From the NCBI RefSeq assembly GCF_027596085.1, contig NC_072469.1:11739914-11803913 (forward strand): a DNA stretch of 64,000 bases, read 5' to 3'. The translations under genes were made by a program, and so were the position numbers. How positions within the stretch are numbered: position 1 is the first letter of the stretch; each line of letters opens with the position of its first letter. The DNA is from Anoplopoma fimbria. Lineage: Eukaryota > Chordata > Actinopteri > Perciformes > Anoplopomatidae. Shown here one piece after another: positions 39,565 through 53,693 of this stretch. The notes under the pieces are model-generated. The model was not told where the DNA came from. It worked only from the letters and a program-made list of their open reading frames with translations, and ran no database searches.

Positions 39565-42500
39565 ACGTGGTGTGTGTGTGGTTCTTTGACTCAGGGCGAT
39601 GAACAAGAGTCTAAACAAGAGTCTGGAGCAGGGGCTCTCAGAAGGTATGCAAAGCTGTGCATGCATCGTATAGACGTAAGATTTTTGATTCACTTCGGCT
39701 TGAAAATGGAGTTAACCTGTACCTCTTTAAGAGTCCCTTCAAAAGAACAGTTTGTGAATGTATCATCTCTAATGAGTTTCAGAGATCCAGATCTAAGGAC
39801 ACTCTTCGTCATTGGTAGCTTAAATGGCAACATATGTTTCACTGACAGACCTAAGTACAGCTATATTCTATTGCAGTTTGCATGTCACCACCTTTGACTG
39901 AGTCCATTGAGCACACATCGGAGAGAACAAACTGACCTTTAAGCTGCTGACAGCTGGGAGGGGAGCTGCTCTGAAGAATGCTGCCTATTATCACACTATC
40001 CTATTACAGCAGGTCATCCCCAGTCTACGGCTGAGTGACTCATCACTGAGATGACTAATCAGTGTAAGTCATGGTGTCTGGTCCGGCCATTTAATAGGAC
40101 TAAAAGGTCACTGAACAAACCCCTGTGACAAACGTGTGAGGCACTAGTATTAATACTTAAATGTGTGGTTACCATTCTGTAAATAAAGAAAGTGACAACT
40201 GTCATCCACTCTGCCTTTCATATGGTGATATAAAACAAAAAACAAAACTAATTGCAGCAACTTAACCCTCCTAACAAAAGTATACAACAGAAAACAAGAT
40301 TTAGAAAGCTGGCAGGCCCCCTTACCATTTTACCAACAGTCAGCATGTCCAAGAGGACTATTTTTTCTCCTTGTTTTCCTATGTTGTTCCTCCTCTCCGT
40401 CTCTTCCATGTTTTGACTAACTCCCTGTGTGTGTCTGCTCCTGGTTGCTGGCTGATTGAGCACGTCTGCATCTCTTCACTCTCATCAGGCTCTGTATATC
40501 TACCCCGGTTCTCCAGTCACTCATCGACAGATCGTTCAGTCTGCTACGTTGGGAGTATGTGCTCTTGGCCAAACTCTGATTTAGTCAGTGTAGTTCCTCC
40601 TGAGTAACGGTGTTTCCCTGTGTTCCAGAAACCAGTTCTCTGCCGGCCTGACATGCCATCCAACACTCTCGGCCATCTTCTTCCACTTAGCTGCATTCAA
40701 GTTCCTCATCATCATTTTACTGTACATCTGAGTCTGCTTTTTGGAGTCTAGCTAATCCTTCTGAAATGTAACAGATATCCTACAAGTCCCAGTGGGTGTG
40801 GACGTTGGAAGAAGAGCCAGGTGACATGAACCCAGTGTATAACCCCAGGGATAACCCTGAATCTGCTCCACAGCCTAATACCACCCTAATGCACCAGCGA
40901 CTGACTAAGCTGTAATTATCTTGCAGCCAACTTCTATAATTTTTATCTTAGCACAACATCAAGTCAGCATTATAACCAGGATTTGGTTAGTCAGTAGTGG
41001 AGCTACTACCTCGTCCCCCTCTAACTGACTTGTGTTTCTTTCACATGAACCTCAACTGTGTTGAGTGTAGTGGAAGGACACTTTTTAGAGGATTAAGACA
41101 AGTCACATTTACAGTTTCAGTTTGACTTATTCTTCAACATCGCTCTAAACTGTGCCTTAATGCCCACCCTCTATAATCCAGATGAGATTAAAGAGAAATT
41201 GATCCAAATGTTGGTAAATTCACGTCAATCGCCTTCACTTATGACTTATGAACATCAATGATCTTTACACTAAGTTCCGTATAGACAACTACTATTGTTT
41301 AAGCTTGTTTGGCATTTAACATACCTGCGAGAAAGATCTGCAGCCACCAGAAAAAAATCATATAAAACATATTGTAATTTAATAATGACAGTGTATTATC
41401 AATGATAAAGGAAAAGGCGCAGTAAAGGAAACTTTTATTAAAGATCTAAATTGAATATTGTTACTGAAATTCTATAATGCAACACGACTAGGATGAAATA
41501 AATGTCCTTTTTTAAAGCTTCAGTAAGTGTTTTTTGACAAACAGATGGCAGAATGATGCCAAAAGAAACAAATGCCTGATATACCATCAACTTACCAAGT
41601 CTTACATAGGCTCCACCTATTTACAAGAAATGAAAATGAAGGTCACATTCGACGGGCCATTCCAGATAGAGGTGCTCTGTTAGCTGTTATAGTCATTCTC
41701 ACTTCCTTCCTCACTACCACTCACCCTTTCTCTTTACATATTTGATATTTGATTAAATGTTAATGTGAAATATATTATGCAATACAGATTGGATTAACAG
41801 TTTTGAGTGTGAACAGCTGACCTAAAGATATAACATAAACCCTGAAACTGAAAGCTGTTCAGTGCATCTGCCCTCTTCTCTCCAATAACAGCAGGGACAA
41901 ATCTCTACAGACCCAATGTAAGACACAGCGCAATGCACCTTTAAATAATTTGTCAAGCTCTTCATCCTTCTGAATGAGACAACTTAAGCAATTCCAGCGT
42001 GTATTTTTTAATTATTGATAACAGAAGTTTGAATCATTCATTGTTAACTTGACATGTCTGTATGGTTTGAGAGCAGTCTGTTAAGCTTCTCAGAATTGTA
42101 AGTTTTTATTTAAATATTTTTAAGATCTATGTTACTCATTCAGATTGCTATTGTACCTGTGAACATGTAAACCTTCTCTATCAATGTTTCAATCTTCAGG
42201 AGGGGAAAACAATGCACTGTGGTTGTAAAATGTGATTCTACAGAACATCTCACATGAAGAGAAAAACTATTCTCTCTTAAGATGGATGGTGGTAGATACC
42301 AGTAATCATTGATGGCATACAAAGCCACAAACTCCATATCTCTGACATGAGCTCTTTGGTGTTATCATGTGAACTCAACATATGAGGACTGAATACACCA
42401 GGAGTAAGAATACCTTATTTTACTCAAAGCTTCTCTATAATGACTCAAAGTAAATTTTGGTGACATAATACAGTTGTATATTCTTCACTCACTACTACAA

Positions 42501-43925
42501 AATCACAAGATCTGGACATAGAGTAGAGCAAAAACATTTTTCAGACGTTCATTTTGAAAAGGCACTGTATGCATATAACAAACGTAAACTGACCCCCCTC
42601 CATCCCATCCCAAACTGATGCCAGAAGGCTACCTAGACCAAAGCAGAGCAAAAACGAATATTGGACTTTCCTCCGGTAGATACAAGTGATATCCTTAATA
42701 AATTAATTTGTTTTGTGTCTGCTGGATGTTTGCTTTTGATTGCTAACAACTTTGTAAGATGATAACTCATGTTGTTTTGGTTTTGGGTGCCCCCAATGGG
42801 CATAAAAAAATAATAAATGCAGCATTAATGAGCAACAAAACAGCAGCTTAATCTCGTTTTTGCTGACCACCAGTGCTTTAACTTTTCACTTTTAATACAG
42901 AACTGTTTCCAGGGTGTCTCAATACACTGGGAAATTTCTGTTGGGTTTGGTTACAAAGCACACCTCACCCAGTAGAGTGGTCACTGGTGGAAAAAACAGT
43001 AACTCCCTGTTAGCTGCCACAAAGTTATTGCCTTATTCTCGGGGGCCACACCAAACAGTAAAACATGTTTAAAATGACACAGGGTCAGTGGAGCAGTAAA
43101 AGGCATCAAAAAATGTAGGATGCAGACATGCTGGGAGTGCTAGAGCTTTACCATTAAAATCAGCATGATACCCCATTTTCCACCTTAAGCTTTTCTTAGT
43201 TTGCTTCTTACCTGACCTGTTGATGCAGCAGGTGACTTCATCTGTTTCAGGGGAGCGAACAGAGAGTCAACAGGGACAAGAACTGCAGTGCAATTTAAAA
43301 AAAATATAAAAAATCCAACATCCCAAGCTGAGAGCAAAAAGGTAAAAGGGTCAAGAGTACTATATAAATGAATCATTAGTATTATAAACATGCAGGAAAA
43401 GAACATTATTCATTTCATTCATATTTAATAATTAAGATTCTCTTGAAATAGTCCCAGTTCATATTTATGAACAGCCCCAAATGTGCTGGTCCCTCTACAG
43501 CGAGGGTCTGATCTGGCTTTTCCAAATATAGAAGCGCAGAGCTTCCTCAGTCAGCTCCGTTCATTCACACTTAGCTCATTGCAGAGAGCTGAAAAGGAGA
43601 CTGGGGTGTCAGATTGTGGCAAAATATTAGCTGTGAAAGGCCGGCCATTGACCCAAAGGGTACTGACAAAGAAGAACTTGGCTTGTCTTGATACAGCAAT
43701 ACATTTTAGTGTCATCACAGCTTGATTGGTTCATGACGGTGTGATACCCCCAACATTCTGACGTAAGTCTCTTTTTGACTGCTTAGCCTGCTATATTTAC
43801 TGACAAAAATGCCGAAAAAATTGTAAGAGGACCTTTGAATTGAGATAATTTCGTCACAAGCACTTAGTTAAGTTAAGAGAACAATGGTTTGTGGATGTTT
43901 AAAATAAATCAAAGCTGACTACAGA
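39565..43925. other. Intergenic, nothing recognised
   Basis: AT-rich unassigned DNA without an exon-like frame. Confidence 0.5.
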
Positions 43926-43929
43926 ATGG

Positions 43930-44140
43930 TGTACCAAGAAGCGAGATTATTTAGTTGACTACAATCTGGTCAAGGACGGAAACAAATTGAAGACAGCAGT
44001 AAACATTGCGAGTATCTGGTCATGGCCTTTGGCCTCACAAACGCCCCTGAGGTATTTTAAGCAGAGGTAAACGATGTCTTCAGAGACTTAATCAATGTAT
44101 TTATTTTCCCTACATGGATGATATCCTTATGTTCTCCAGA
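43930..44140 (+). pseudogene. Ty3/Gypsy-type reverse transcriptase remnant
   Basis: Frames read like LTR-retrotransposon RT: YNLV, EYLVMAFGLTNAPEVF, then YMDDILMFSR at 44111. An in-frame stop follows EVF and a one-base shift precedes YMDD, so it is dead. The sequence to about 44720 may be further pol debris but gave no clear match. Confidence 0.75.
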
Positions 44141-45699
44141 TATCCCGGCTCTGAATGGTTGGTATGGTTGCCTTGGAGGTTAATCAGAAGCTCCAGTTGA
44201 CCACCTCCAGCCTCTCCCCCTTCTCCAAAGTTCTTCAGATTTTCATCCCTAATCGAAAGGCCAGACAGAGATGTTGAACCAGGAGACGGTGACTGACATG
44301 ATGCGTATGGCTTCACACAATCCAACCTTGCCAAGGTCTTGCCTTATAAGACCTTGCCCAGCTCTGCTACTGGTCTCTCTCCATTCCGGTGTTCCAGGGG
44401 CTAGCAGCTACCTCAGTTCCCTGATCAAGAAGGCCAGCCTTCCATCAGTGCAAACCTTCATTGGTCGTTATCATCGCCTATGGCGGTAGGCCCGTGCCAC
44501 TATATTCTGTACCTGTGACCGATATGAGAGGACAGCCAACCATTGCCACAGCCCAGCACCCTCCTTCACACGTGGGTCAACCACCGTACCTCCTTCGTCT
44601 CTCAACTTGAGATGGCTCAACCTTGCCGGTCAAGTTGGCCCTTCATTTCATCTATTGTTTGTTTTTTACCCTTGTCTTTTTATCAGAGTAAACCTTTACG
44701 GACTTTGATACTTGACCTGTTTGGTAACGAGGTCAAATATTGGTTCTTGCCTGTTCTGTGTCAGTGAGCATAGCATACACATCTTTTAAACATGTTAATT
44801 AGACAATTCTTTAGCTTTGTGTATTTAATTTGTTTTTCATTGTGACAATACCTTTCCATGCAATTAAAAATTGCTGTCATGACAGACCGATCAGTATTGG
44901 AGCAAATCAGCTTTAAATGATTTGGTATGTGACAATAAACAATGTTCATGATACTACTTGGCATAGCTTGCTAGTATGTATATAATATATACTGTATAAC
45001 AGTTGACAACAATTTCCTACTTTATGCTATAACCTGCTCTTTTAAGCTGCATGATGAGATTATGGTGAGGTAGGATCAGAGGTGGAGATATACAATGCTT
45101 TAACCAATTCCAAATAGAGAACGTTGATGTTGGACAACACTGATGACATACACCTCTGCACAATTCAATCAAGTATCATAGAGAAAAAGGTAAATGATAG
45201 TCCTTTTAACATGTTTTTCATTCCATTATAACACAGTGGAGGAATACATATACCAAAGTTTATTATATTTCACTTTATTTCTTTGTTTTATTTAAATCAT
45301 ATCATATGTAGCTTTATGATTCAAAACAGGAAATTAATTTGATCAGAAGTGCATACAGGGGTGAAAACAGCACAAAAACAATTCAGAAATTGTAAAAGTT
45401 TGGCAGTTTAAATCTGCCATATTCAGCCTATACAGGGGTTTCTTGATTCAAATTGATGTTCAGTTGTTTTGAAACAATTCACTTGTAAACCTTTTTACAT
45501 TTCAAGTTATTTTCTTCAATTACAAGTTTAGTTTTTGTAATGGACTTGAGGTTGGTGACTCAGTTATATGTCCATTTAAAGATTTAGCTGTGTAATAATC
45601 AGCTGCGTACGTAAATTGCTATGTTTTTTAATCCAGAGAAAAACAAACTGAATCTGAATTGACCAAATGGATGAGAGGACATACATTGATTGGTTTTAA
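44141..45699. other. Intergenic, unassigned
   Basis: Possibly decayed retroelement up to about 44720, then AT-rich DNA. Nothing else recognised. Confidence 0.4.
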
Positions 45700-48600
45700 T
45701 AGCAAACATTTATTCAATTAATTTGGAGAACGCACACTTTTCCGTCTACCCTGATCAACGTGCTCTGACTAATCAGTGTGATTGCTTGCTTTAACTGTCT
45801 TAAGCAGTCCATAATGTTTTGTCTGTTACAAAAAATGTTCCTTTTCCTTTTTGGACTCAAGTGATGGTAAATACATTTTTACACTTTTTTTTCTTTTTGC
45901 TGCATAGAATTCATACAGCTGATCACAGTTTCAGAAAACATGAATAATTCATCCAGGGACAAACACAAAAGGCTACACATGCAGAGAGCATCCATTCATA
46001 GTTCTACTTATTGGATCTACATTTCTACCCACGTGTCACATTACACTCTTTGAGTTCACAGGCCTTTGGGAAACACTCTAAATCAGACGCATCATTTAAA
46101 AACAAAGCCATAGAATTATCAAAGTTATATATCTCTTTTCTTTTTATCCAATCTATATATTAGAAATGTTACTCTGTGGGAATATCTGTTATATCTATGT
46201 ATCTTGAAGGGAGTACAGACAATGTTAAGGCTTCTAACTAAAATGTAAGGAGATTCTGTCTGAGATTCTGTCTTTCCTTAAATTCTCTTAACAGTTCATA
46301 GGCCCAAAGGAATAGCATTAGGGACATACTTATTAGTAGTGCTTTATGTACACAGTGAATTGACGTAAATGTTGTCCTACGCCTGCAGCCCAAAATTTGC
46401 ACCGACACATATAGGAAGCGTGCGGAATGCGGGTGCTTCGGCGCTGTTCCATTCTCCAGTTCAGGTGGTTGCGTGTACATCTTTTAGCTGGTTTGCCAAG
46501 AAGAAGATAACAAGGTGGATGTTTGTTTAGGAGAAAGGTTGTGCGAGGAGCTCCGCCGTTATTTAATAAGTCTTTATAGGAATACAGTGACAGCTAAACG
46601 GCTTTGAACTCCCTGCAAACAGCGTGATGGTTCCTTACCGCTATCAACTGAAATGGACTGTGAGTGGGGAAATGTGCATTTTTCTAATGATTTAATCAAA
46701 TATTATACTGTATGGTAGCCACTCACAGTGTTTGTGGTTACCTGATAGGAAAGCCATCTCTATGAACTGCACCTAAGTACAACAGTGAGGAACAGAACTT
46801 TTAGCCCAGCTGACAAGCCTGTCTGATCACAATCCTAACACAACTAATGCTAAAATTAAACCTTCATTGGATTGTGTTCCACAAATTCTAACAACCCCCA
46901 ATATTCTCGAATGTTTTATGTTTGGACTTTTTGAGAGCTATCAACACTACAGAACATAGATACAGTTGTGAGTGAATGGCAGCTTCATGTTAGTAAATAA
47001 GGAAAACCAGCCTGGAGTAATGAACTGTACCTATGCACAGTAAGCATAGACCTAGCTATTGTAATGACAGTGGGTAAACAGAACTTTAGTGCCAAAAGCA
47101 CTCAAAGCTTGACAGTTTAAATCGGACAAAAGAATGTATTTAAAATATTTAATCCACCAGGATAACTTGGAAAATATGTATTTTCTTGATATGGGTTTGA
47201 TTTAGCTTGAATCAAAACTTATCTTTCACACATTTGTTAAATTATGTACACATTTCAAATTAAAATGCTCAAGAATGAAGTTCATTTAAGCAAAATAAAT
47301 GAAAAGAAAACAAGCCTGTAGTATTGACCTGAAGGGGCTACAGTACTTAGATAAAAAAAGATTGTCATATAACTCTCACTATGAAACACAGGAATAAAGA
47401 ACAAACTGGTAAAACATATTTGTAGATTCAATTTTTTTGATTTTTAGCACATTTATGATAAAAAATATTGTGATATGCACTATAGAAAAGTGAACATGCA
47501 AATGTTATCGGGCTATAGAATAAATCATATACATTATAATGCAGGATCGCTATACAAATACTGAAAATTATATCTGATTTATTTATCTTTTCAATGAAAA
47601 ATTCTAGCTTTGGCAAATTATCTCATATAGACTCTGACAAACATTTTCATGGCACAATTGGTGCCAATACTGTGTTTGTATCAATTTTAATTTGTATCCA
47701 GTGGGTGCTCCTTTAACCACTGATATACTTTTTAATGATATGCACTATAATGTAAACCACTGTAAACAACAGCCTCTATCCTGTTCATACTTTTATTAAT
47801 GTTAAAAAAAAGAAAAGAAAAACGTATTCATTTGAGACAACTTCCCTCAGAGCAATGAAACCAAACGGTTTCCTAGAGGCTGCCTCTATTTGCCTCTCTG
47901 TAGCATTTGAATCACTAGGTTGGATTTGGTAGAAAATCTGCTGGTTGCTTTATGGCACAAAAGGAAACGACTTCACATCACAAAAAACTGGAAGAAGTGC
48001 TGTTCTTCCAGCGCATACGGCAGAAGGTGAAGGGAGTGCTAAGCCCATCAAAAATCACCTGTTACATGCTTATCCTGTTCAGCAAAGCCAAATATCCCAA
48101 AAGGTTTTCATTTGATGGTGAGAATTAAACTGAGGTATTACAATTCAACAGCAATATTGTATATTCTCGTTGAAAAATGCTACATGTAGTACCTGTACAA
48201 CAAATCAAGTTTGATTTTTGACTAGGCGAGCACAGTGCTTTACAGAGCGTTCTGATCATGAAGAACAGAATCTTTAGAAGATCTAAAGTGATTAAACATT
48301 TTTCTAAGAAAAGATGATTTAATAGACACTTCAACATTTTGGGAAATCTGTTTGTTTGCTATCTGATTCAGAGTCAGAGGAGAAGATCGATATCAGTCTC
48401 ACCTCTGTGCATCCAGTACAGAAGTAGGTCCCTGATATGTTTAGCTAAGCAGAAAGACTGCTAGCTTTATCTGAAGTGATAAAAAAAGGCCTTCCAACAA
48501 CTTGTAGCTTGACAAAGCAACATGAACAGAATCAGAAGATGAGATACGGCCGTACCTCTGGTTTGCGACGTTTGCAAAAACTCCTTGGCACAAAGACTGC

Positions 48601-49829
48601 AGGCAGCTAGAACTTTGTGCTAAGCTGGGCTAAACACATTCCCAAACAACTATCTCAGTTGAATCAGTTTTAATCATTTCAGCTTTGTTTCTGTAAATAT
48701 TGTTTTTCTTTTGGTTTGGTATGGTATGGAAGTTTTAACTTGGAGAGATCCATGCCCATACAAACCTTGGAAGTGCTCAAACTTATCTCAAAACCCTAAA
48801 TAACTACCCATTTTGTGACTCTGTTAATGTTAGCATACAGTAGTGGGTTTGACAGCAGCAAGTGTATTTCTAAAAATGTTCATTTGAAAGCTGGAAAAAT
48901 CGCTTATAAGCAGTCGGAAACCTGCCAAATTTAGTTGGGTGGCTTCAGATCAAGCATTGCATTGAGTCTTGAAAAAATGCACTATTATCTTATAGTCTAA
49001 ATAAACAAACTATTCAACTGTCTTTACTGCCTTTTTTGTGCTATAGATGTGGGATTGGCATGGACGTCCAAATGTTAGTACAGGATATAAAGATAAGGTC
49101 GGGGTTTACAATATACAAGGTACAGTAAACGCATATTTCAGTGCAAGTCACAGCATATTTGACTTCATAGCTACAGAAGGAATGCTAAGCACACTTATGG
49201 TTCAAAACAGTATTCTGTTGAGTATGTGGTATCTGTACAGAAATGAGAGGAAGTACAAAACATATCTCTGTCACGTATTAATGTCATTGTTGCTCACTCT
49301 AAAATAATTCATTCTTTATCTATTCAAATCAAACAGTAGGTTGTATAGTAAAATTATTTTCTGGCGTAGCACCCTTTTTTAAACATACACAGTATTTACA
49401 GTGCAGGGAAGTAAATACTGGTTCTACAGCTATAATACAATTATTTTGCTGTAGTTTGCTACAGTTTGTACGTTACTGTGCTACTTAATTTTTTTTCTGA
49501 TGATTCATATCCAAAACATATGGAACTGTTTTAAAAAAGGCTCTCCTGTCCCCAAAGCACTGGCACAGCATCGACAATACAATAGGTTTCCTTAGGAGTG
49601 ACCACAAAAGTACACAGTGATTATTTCTACAACACTTAAAAAGGTTGTGAATTAGTGTAAACACGTACAAAAATCTCATGCGGAATAAAACCTTTTTTTC
49701 TTTTGTAGTTAGCATGATATACACAATGGCAGGTAACACTGATTTGTCACAGAAATGGGGTTTTCTGAAAATCCACCTGACTTGCATTATTAGCTACGTC
49801 TTCTCAGAAGTCTCCAATGATTCCTCACC
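45700..49829 (-). other. plppr4: Region containing the plppr4 3' UTR
   Basis: AT-rich, without coding frames, directly downstream of the plppr4 stop. No convincing polyadenylation site was chosen: AATAAA complements occur near 47780 and 45707 and an ATTAAA complement near 48669. A degenerate interspersed repeat at about 48330-48660 suggests the UTR may end before it. Confidence 0.4.
48330..48660 (+). repeat. Decayed interspersed repeat
   Basis: Blocks acacttcaacattttgggaa, gaggagaagatcgatatcag and gtttagctaagcagaaagac resemble a very common fish repeat. No boundaries visible. Confidence 0.5.
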
Positions 49830-51485
49830 TTAGTCCCTGAAAACAGGAGTTATCGACGTTCCCTTGTAGAAAATGTTCCGTGCGTTATCGGGGCTGTTGG
49901 CTCTCTCTGGAATCAGGATGACGTTATTGCCTTTTCTCCGCAGCGTGGACTCCCGACTGGACGCGACGGAGGGGGTTTCCGAAGCGCTCTCCCCACCTCC
50001 TCCTCTGCCACCACCTCCTCCAGATCCAGAAGAGCTACCATCCCCTGGAGTTACCCTTATGGTAGAGAGGCCCTGGGGTTGGAGCCTGTGCTCTGACTGG
50101 CCGGCGTTCTGGGTGTGAACAGTAACTATGGGTGGGGTGCTAACGGTGGCGGTGGTGGTGACAATGTGATTGCCGCGCTTCCTGTCAATGGACCCTTCAC
50201 GAATCGAGTCTGAGCTTTCCGAGTCTCTGTTTGGATCGTTGTGGTCAAAGGACTGCCTCAAACTCCCACCGACTCCGGTGCCGTGATCCAGCGACCGCCA
50301 CCTCCATGATCCGGTCCCATCTGTGGCCGGAGCTTGAATCACCGGCCTGTTGTTTTCAGGGTGGGCCTCTACTCTGACAATTGCTCCGGTACTCCCTGGA
50401 ATGCTGGTGGTGCTGCCCAGTGAGCTGGGCCCGGTGGTGCTGGTGGGGTCTTGATCAGTTAGAGCCCTGTAGCGAGCAGAGCCCTGGCAACTCCCGGTGG
50501 TGCCGCAGCCGATGCCGCTCTCATCCAAGCTCTTAGAATGGGTCTGCAGTAGGCCCTGCTGCTTGGACATTGCAATCACCTGCATGATTCTCGGCTGGGT
50601 GTTCTGCCCGTTTTCATTAGTCCTGCAGGCCGTGGTCTTCTCCGCCGCCCTTTGCCAGTTTGCCTGAGCCGTGGTATTTATTGTCGACATCCCCTCACTT
50701 CCTTCCCCTCCCCCCGTCCTGGGGGAGGAGGTGTTGTAATTCTCATGAGCCTCCTCAGGTATGTGGACGAGCTGTGAAGACCCAGGTCTAGATTGCATGG
50801 ACATCCTGGCCCCTCCGGTGATTCCGCTACAGTTACTGGGCAGAGTGGTGCTAGCTCCCGTGGCCAGTTTGGACATGTATGCATGTCCATCAAAGCCTCC
50901 ATTCAGGCCCATAGCTGAAGGGTCGGAGCTGGTTCGGAGCTCCATACTGCCGTGGTGGTGCGGATGCTGAGGGGACTGGCCGGATGAGGAATCGACGGAG
51001 GAGGAGAAGGAGTCTGGGACCTGCAGGGAGCATTTGTGGTTGTTGTTCTTACTTTTCCATTGAGACAGAAGCTGCTTTGAACGGCTGGAGTCCATGGAGG
51101 CATGGTGGAGGGTGGCGGCATGACGTCTGGCTGCTTCCTCATACGCCGCCATGGCCTGGGGGGTGTGGACCCGAGGAAGGGTGTGGCTAAAGGTCACATA
51201 GGCGTCTCTGCTCTGGGGGCTGCGGGGGGATATCACTTCCACATCGGCACTGGAACGCTTCAAACTGTCATCAGACCTCTGCTGCTGAAGGCCTCGGTGG
51301 AGAAGGCCCTCAGAGTGGGAGGTGTGTATGCCAGGCTCCCCGGCCATGCTGGCTTTCATCTGCAGGTGGTGGAGTACGGCCTCCTGGCTTATGTGGGGCA
51401 AGGAGCAGGGGGGGCGGTGTATTATTGGAGGGGGACTGGCACTGGCTTCCTCACTAGGCTGAAAGTTTCCAACCGCATACAACCC
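49830..51485 (-). CDS. plppr4: plppr4 last coding exon: cytoplasmic tail
   Basis: A single 1,656-nt exon encoding 551 residues from [14 protein letters not shown] to TSITPVFRD, stop TAA at 49832-49830. Acceptor gctattgccag, phase 0. Conserved islands ([71 protein letters not shown]) are separated by Ser/Thr/Gly/His-rich insertions absent from the mammalian protein as I recall it, including a Gly/Arg run just before ESASETPS. The mammalian tail is roughly 130 residues shorter (from memory). Confidence 0.96.
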   Translation of the reverse strand, partial: GLYAVGNFQPSEEASASPPPIIHRPPCSLPHISQEAVLHHLQMKASMAGEPGIHTSHSEGLLHRGLQQQRSDDSLKRSSADVEVISPRSPQSRDAYVTFSHTLPRVHTPQAMAAYEEAARRHAATLHHASMDSSRSKQLLSQWKSKNNNHKCSLQVPDSFSSSVDSSSGQSPQHPHHHGSMELRTSSDPSAMGLNGGFDGHAYMSKLATGASTTLPSNCSGITGGARMSMQSRPGSSQLVHIPEEAHENYNTSSPRTGGGEGSEGMSTINTTAQANWQRAAEKTTACRTNENGQNTQPRIMQVIAMSKQQGLLQTHSKSLDESGIGCGTTGSCQGSARYRALTDQDPTSTTGPSSLGSTTSIPGSTGAIVRVEAHPENNRPVIQAPATDGTGSWRWRSLDHGTGVGGSLRQSFDHNDPNRDSESSDSIREGSIDRKRGNHIVTTTATVSTPPIVTVHTQNAGQSEHRLQPQGLSTIRVTPGDGSSSGSGGGGGRGGGGESASETPSVASSRESTLRRKGNNVILIPERANSPDNARNIFYKGTSITPVFRD

Positions 51486-53594
51486 CTGGCAATAGCAAAC
51501 AGAGAAACATTTGACTTAGACACCTTTTGAGTTTTTTTGTTGAACCACTGCAAACAAACTTTAAAAAAACTTAAATCTATAGAATTAACTTATTTCTTCT
51601 GTGCTACACCTTAAATCATGTGTACGTGATGGGTTTAACAATACAGATGCTATCGGGGAAATGAAAATGGTTAAAAATCAGTAACCATGTGAACGCCGAA
51701 GGACTAAGGACTTGAATTCAAATTTAACAGGGCTGCACCTAATGATTCTTTATTAACCAATTAATCTAACTATTATTATTTGGATTAGACGATTAATCTA
51801 CTGACAATTTTGCCAATTATAAACTCAAAACATATATTAAAACGTGTCTGATTAATATTTGAATGTTCTATTCAATAATTTTCTCTTGAGCTGCAGGAGA
51901 ATGCATGCCTTTTCCAAGCGCAGCCATTCTTGCGATGCGCAGACGCACATTAAGACAAATTAATTTGTTTTTGTTGTCAAAATAATTGATTCTGGAGGGC
52001 CATTGTTCATGAAGTCAGAGATAGAAACAACCTAAATACAGGGAAACCAGCGGAAAGGAGGCTGTTGATGGACTGGCCCCTACCAGGTAGACAGCGATAG
52101 ATCCTCCGAGCAGGAAGCCCAGGTAGACGTCTACAGCGTGGTTCTTGTACTGAATAATCCGGGTCAGACCACAAATTATGGCACAGATGATGAAGGAGAA
52201 GACCAGCAGGGGTTTGAGCAGCTTGGACGAGTCGGTCAAAGTGCTGTTGAAGTACATCTGTGGACACATGATACATTTTATGAGATTATCTTCCATTGTT
52301 CTTAGGAAGCTGCTTTGTGTAATAGCAGTGTGCTTCTCTATAACACCTTAATTTAGGTGGAAATAAACACACATCATCTGATTGTTGCTGATGTTCCACA
52401 AAGTTAGAGTCACCATCTCAGACACCATCTCAAACATTTCGTTTGAGATATATTCAACCTACAGTTTTTGTCCAATAAGACTCAAAAAGATATTTAAGTT
52501 TTACACAATTTTAGTATTTCACTCGCAATGTCAGTATATCGATTCCAAATACGTAAATAGGATTTATACTTTTAGATCACATAACCATGTATACAAGTAC
52601 TAGGGCGCGAGACTGGATTATTAAATATATTGTTAATATTTATGTTTTTGTATTATTTAGTAAATCATCATTATTAATATTTTATTACTATTGAAAGGGA
52701 GAAAAAAATACTTTGGATATCGAAACATAACATAAATGTGTAGGCAATCTGGTTCACATCACAATGGGAACCAGCTAGGACTGCAAACTACAGGTTACAA
52801 TAACTGACTTATTAGCAGTGGTGCCATTTAGCATCTCATCTCAAGTTTTCAATCCTATGTTCAATATGCTACGGCTGACAGGATAATTAGCTGCTCTACT
52901 GCAGACCGATGTCACCATCCAGTCTCTATTCTGCTCCTGAAAACTTTACACAGTGAAGCAAAAATAGCGTAAAAAGAGCCATGCAGAAAAGTTAATCTCA
53001 GCTAATCCCACCATCCACCACTCAGTGTTCCTCCTCTACTGTATCATTAGGCGCCTCACGGATGGATGAGCAGGGTTAAGTGTTTGCGTGGGCTCAAACT
53101 GTTACTCACCGAAACATAGACAGCGGCGAAGGATGCGAGGGTGGCGTGCTGCGACGGGAAGGATTTTCTGCAAGAGATGAAGGAACAGAAATAGACTCAG
53201 CCGACATTCTCACATCCGCACGTGTGAGTCAACAGGAGGTGTCAACAAAACACAGCCATAATGAGATATCTCAAATACCACCCAGCACACACACTCAGAT
53301 GCTATGGGTTGAAAGACTGAACCAAATTAGACACTTTTTCATGTTTTCTTCACGTTAGAACCCCCAAAAATAATTTAACAAAGACAGTTGGACTGCAGTG
53401 TAGTGATATCTTTATCTTATAACTGCAGTGGAGCAGCAGCAGCTCATCTGTGAGCTACATAATGAAAGTGAACCTGTGGCCTAGCTTCTCTAGCTCCAAC
53501 CCAATGACCTACTTACCAACCAGCCCTCATCTTTACTCCTGACTCTGCATTGTGTGCAGATATGTGTCTTTTGGTGCATTCATGCAGCTGTACG

Positions 53595-53693
<99 letters not shown>

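Noticed and set aside
51102..51530. 142-codon + strand frame opposite plppr4
   Set aside because: It is a shadow of the conserved plppr4 tail exon. Homology clearly supports the - strand.
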